64,000 nt of DNA from positions 16,183,501-16,247,500 of the forward strand of contig NC_053415.1 of the NCBI RefSeq assembly GCF_016859285.1. The letters run 5' to 3'. Position 1 is the first letter of the stretch. The number at the start of each line of letters is the position of its first letter. Positions 61,101-64,000 of this stretch are shown in pieces. The stretch is from Xiphias gladius. Taxonomy: Eukaryota > Chordata > Actinopteri > Istiophoriformes > Xiphiidae. Both the position numbers and the translations under genes were made by a program. Below the pieces are notes generated by a model. It had not been told where the DNA came from. It did not search any database and saw only the letters and a program-made list of their open reading frames with translations.

Positions 61101-64000
61101 CTTTGATTAAAATTTCTTCAATTTTTAACCAATAATCTTCAGCTTAAAACAACTTCAGCAGTTTTGTTAGTAAACCTCTACGATCACAACCAAATTATCT
61201 GTAATTACCCAAATTTGACCCCCACTATCACAAGAAATGTTTTTGACACTGAAATGATTTATATGGAAAATTCTCACACGCATGGAGCAATCATCTTATT
61301 AAGAGTCTGTGTCTTTAGCTGTAGACAGACTCTCCTTGGCACCCAGGACATGTTGGGAATGTGCACCTATCACAGGACTGCTATCATCAATAAGGCGGCC
61401 TCTGCCTTCTTTTGTTCAAAGAGACCAACCAGACCTTTCTTTCATCATTACAGAATGTTTGCTTCTAGAGCCAAGGCCAAAAATACACTGGTTTTAAATG
61501 TGTGGGAAACCATTAATCGCCAATGTGATGATTAGCAGTCAAAAAGTAAGATCAACACACACAAAAACATAAAAACGTTACAACATAAAAGGCTTTGGGC
61601 TCAACTTTAACGGCAGAATCGCAATGGCGAGTGCAAAGTGCAAGGTCGTGTGCATAAGGACAATGAGTTCATATTTAAATGCATGTTCTAAAACGCATCT
61701 TGCAATGTGTAAAAAAATATTGAGTAAAATGGAAAATAGAAATGTGCAATTATGATGGTTATGATGATTAATCATTACATTTTCAGTAGTCACATTACTT
61801 ATCTCAAATCATATTAAAGCTATTCCAAACAAAGTGGTGCATGACAAAAATGGTCCAGCAAATGAAGAGACTGGCTTTATGGAATACGAAAACATTATTA
61901 TCTGGTAGGTGCCCAGTCAAAAGATGCAAATATGTAGATGGTGAAATAAGCTGTGTTCACAGAATGTATTCTCACAATGTGACAACACATAAACTGGGGG
62001 GATAACAAATTATGACCAAACAGTATGATGTTTGCAGAGGCACGTTTGTCATTGTGAGGCTGGGTGATGTTGGTTGTGCATCATTTAATCAAGATACCCA
62101 TAATGGATCATCATGCATAATGGGCGCTGCACTTTGGAGCAGCACTTTCTTCAAATTAAAAGCTGCAGATGTGACAAACATCTGTGTTACACCCTTCTGT
62201 TGGCTGCTGGGATTCATCATAATCACATTAAACTTGTAAAGTTTCAGCATTATTCTGTGATAGCTGCTCATTCCCTGAACATATTTTCTGAGCTTTCTAG
62301 TGGAATCTATAAATGTCAAAATGTCTGATGGGCTGCCCGCAGAGCTGGTCTTCAGATGTTTAATCCTGATTCAAGATCAAAGACCAAATTATGACCAAAA
62401 TATCGGCACCTTGTCTTGTGCTACCTCATGTGTGTATAAATCTCATCTTGTTACAGACCAAAAAAAAGCAGCTGCTGCTTGTCCCGGTCTTTACACTGCC
62501 ATAAGAACAGCGCATGTCCAGTTTCTTTACCTCTTGTCTCTCATTGCCCAGGCTGTCTTCAGCATGTGCAGCCACAGTGGACAACAAGCAGAGGAGACGC
62601 TGCAAGGTGTCGCTGTTACAGGGAGGAAGCAAGAATATCAGGAGCTGGATGGCGCTCTCTTGGTCTGAATAATCCAGCACTGCAAAAAAAAAAAAAAAAG
62701 CCCAAAAATTGACATCAGTTTCAAATAAATCAGACGGTAACAAGAGAATTCATCCCAATAACAGCAAGTGAGTCAAGTGAGTTGTTTTTGTGTGTGTATA
62801 TACAGTATGTGTTTCTTCTCCTCACGCAATGTGTTGATGAAGGCCGTGTAGAGTTCTCTTGTCAGCAGTGGATCAGGCATGTCTCTGAGGAATTCCTTCA
62901 GCAGTGCAGCTACATCGTGGACACTATGCTCCTCATCCAAGTGCACCTCCCATCCTTGGTCGAACTCCTCGCGAAGCTGGATGAAATATTGTGATAGTTA
63001 ATACAGCAAAAATGTTGCTCATAGTTGATGCAGTTTAGTTAAGTTCAGAGATATTTTAAAGCTAAGCAGCTCAAATCTTACCTGTCGTACTCTCTTCTTG
63101 GAACTCCCAACACGGAAAATTCCAACCGTCTGTAGGCCTAAGCAAAGACAAAGACGCTCTCTTAGTTCCAATATTGTGGCTAATGTTCAGTCTCACAGAA
63201 ATTTATATTGAATGATTTAGGTTCTGACCAAACTACAATTGTTACTGAATTGTAAGTTTCCACAGAAATATTCTGTACATTTCTATGCTGCACCATTAGC
63301 ACTATTCTTAGAGTGTTACTTTTGAACTTTGATAATAAGTACCATATTTTTCCAGGTGCTGGCAACAGAGATCCACTGCCCTGGGCACCTGTCTGTAAAT
63401 AGGGTTAAGGCTGAGCTTTTTGTCATGACGCTTCTTCCTGTTGCCAGCTACCTCTTCTGGCAGAGACAGCTGGAGGGCCTCCAAGAGCCGAGACTGGTTA
63501 TCATCAAGGTCAGTGATGCAATCCACAGACACTCCACCCTGTCAGGCAGATGGGTGACAACCATGGATAGAGTGACTGTTGTGAGTAGTAAAATGTGGTG
63601 CATTTATTTAATGGCTGCATCATCTGCCCAATGAGTGATTATCCAAAAGGTTTACAAAGTCCCAGAGAATTCTGACGTGCACGGGTAATAAGACAGGGTC
63701 CCTGTTGCACTACAACAGCCTGTCAGGTTTACTGACAAACAAGCCTACCCTCCTGCAACTCCGTGGGGCTGCGTCTGGTGTGCTCAGACGAGGCGATTCA
63801 TTAGGGGTCTCAGATGTGGAGCTAAGAGACGAGGTGCTGCTGGAGAGTTCTTTGTTAAGCCTTTTGAAGCTGGAGGTGAGGTGGAGGAAGGATAACATCA
63901 ATTCAGTGGGGTCACTGTGCTCCTCCCGCGGGGGATCGTGCCGCTGCTTGTGTGTGCGGTCGTTGGAAATGACCTGCGAGAGTGGTATGCCAAACGCCTG
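58180..64000 (-). CDS. arhgap6: Rho GTPase-activating protein 6, C-terminal part (10 exons in window)
   Basis: Exons in transcript order are 63749-64000 (continues beyond the edge), 63343-63538, 63082-63137, 62826-62976, 62531-62679, 60830-61006, 59958-60055, 59481-59743, 58831-58917 and 58180-58745. They join in phase to 664 codons plus stop. The RhoGAP domain spans from '[20 protein letters not shown]' through '[19 protein letters not shown]' (arginine finger in GIFRV) and '[19 protein letters not shown]' to '[18 protein letters not shown]'. ARHGAP6 stimulates GTP hydrolysis by RhoA-type GTPases and affects actin. The tail carries '[17 protein letters not shown]' and ends 'ADALPETLV', as in human, a class I PDZ-ligand-like end. 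The 5' part (SH3-binding region, alternative N-termini) is outside the window. No frame damage. Confidence 0.96.
59015..59426. mobile_element. Fold-back MITE-like repeat, copy B
   Basis: Two inverted arms flank a short centre near 59,200-59,260. The left arm has 'gttagcttagcttagcac', 'aaagactggaaacgagg', 'aacagctagccgg' and 'tgtccaaagg'; the right arm carries their complements ('ctttggacacagccgactag', 'ctgttttccccatttctagt', 'ctttaggctaag'). It is related to copy A at 941-1303 and sits in the ARHGAP6 intron between 58917 and 59481. Confidence 0.8.

Noticed and set aside
1..64000. CRISPR array, tRNA/rRNA genes, complete transposase or viral genes
   Set aside because: Searched by eye on both strands; no evenly spaced repeats, no intact tRNA fold and no recognisable transposase or viral frame beyond short relics.

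Overview
The window is nuclear DNA from a ray-finned fish, most likely a percomorph teleost. Genes are split into many short exons with GT-AG introns, often only 80-500 bp long. Several dispersed repeats have a form I associate with percomorph genomes: fold-back elements carrying a 'gcttagcttagc..aaagactgga' core, a 'ttgcagccct'-ended repeat, a 'ctacagccatgctag' repeat and a tRNA-headed SINE relic. No bacterial-type operon, CRISPR array or virus was seen.

Layout, left to right. (1) 1-8.4 kb, plus strand: two tandem copies of an ERICH6/ERICH6B-type gene (FAM194 domain). The 3' exons of each share positions and phases, and each copy carries reading-frame damage in the FAM194 region. (2) 9.4-20.5 kb, minus strand: a complete COG3 gene (23 coding exons, 818 codons before the stop), convergent with the ERICH6B-like copy. 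It has a GC-box/ETS promoter at 20.5 kb. (3) 20.5-23.4 kb: spacer with a hAT-like element, then the presumed mid1 3' UTR. (4) 23.5-36.0 kb, minus strand: a complete MID1 coding region (9 coding exons, 669 codons; RING, two B-boxes, coiled coil, COS, FN3, SPRY). (5) 36-57.7 kb: about 22 kb with no recognisable protein-coding gene. It holds microsatellites, a CpG-rich block at 40.1-40.6 kb, candidate mid1 5' untranslated exons near 42.2 and 44.0 kb, and stretches that could be conserved regulatory DNA. (6) 57.7-64 kb, minus strand: the 3' part of ARHGAP6 (10 exons in the window, the RhoGAP domain and the C-terminal tail). The gene runs off the right edge.

The genes do not form a functional pathway. 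COG3 is a Golgi tethering subunit, MID1 a microtubule-bound E3 ubiquitin ligase and ARHGAP6 a Rho GTPase-activating protein. Their order is informative: ERICH6B-COG3 are neighbours on human 13q14 and MID1-ARHGAP6 on human Xp22. Both human regions correspond to chicken chromosome 1, so the fish order probably keeps an ancestral linkage. I found no convincing new biological system. The most unusual items are the two damaged tandem ERICH6B-like genes, unexplained coding-like fragments between them and COG3, and the gene-free interval upstream of mid1.
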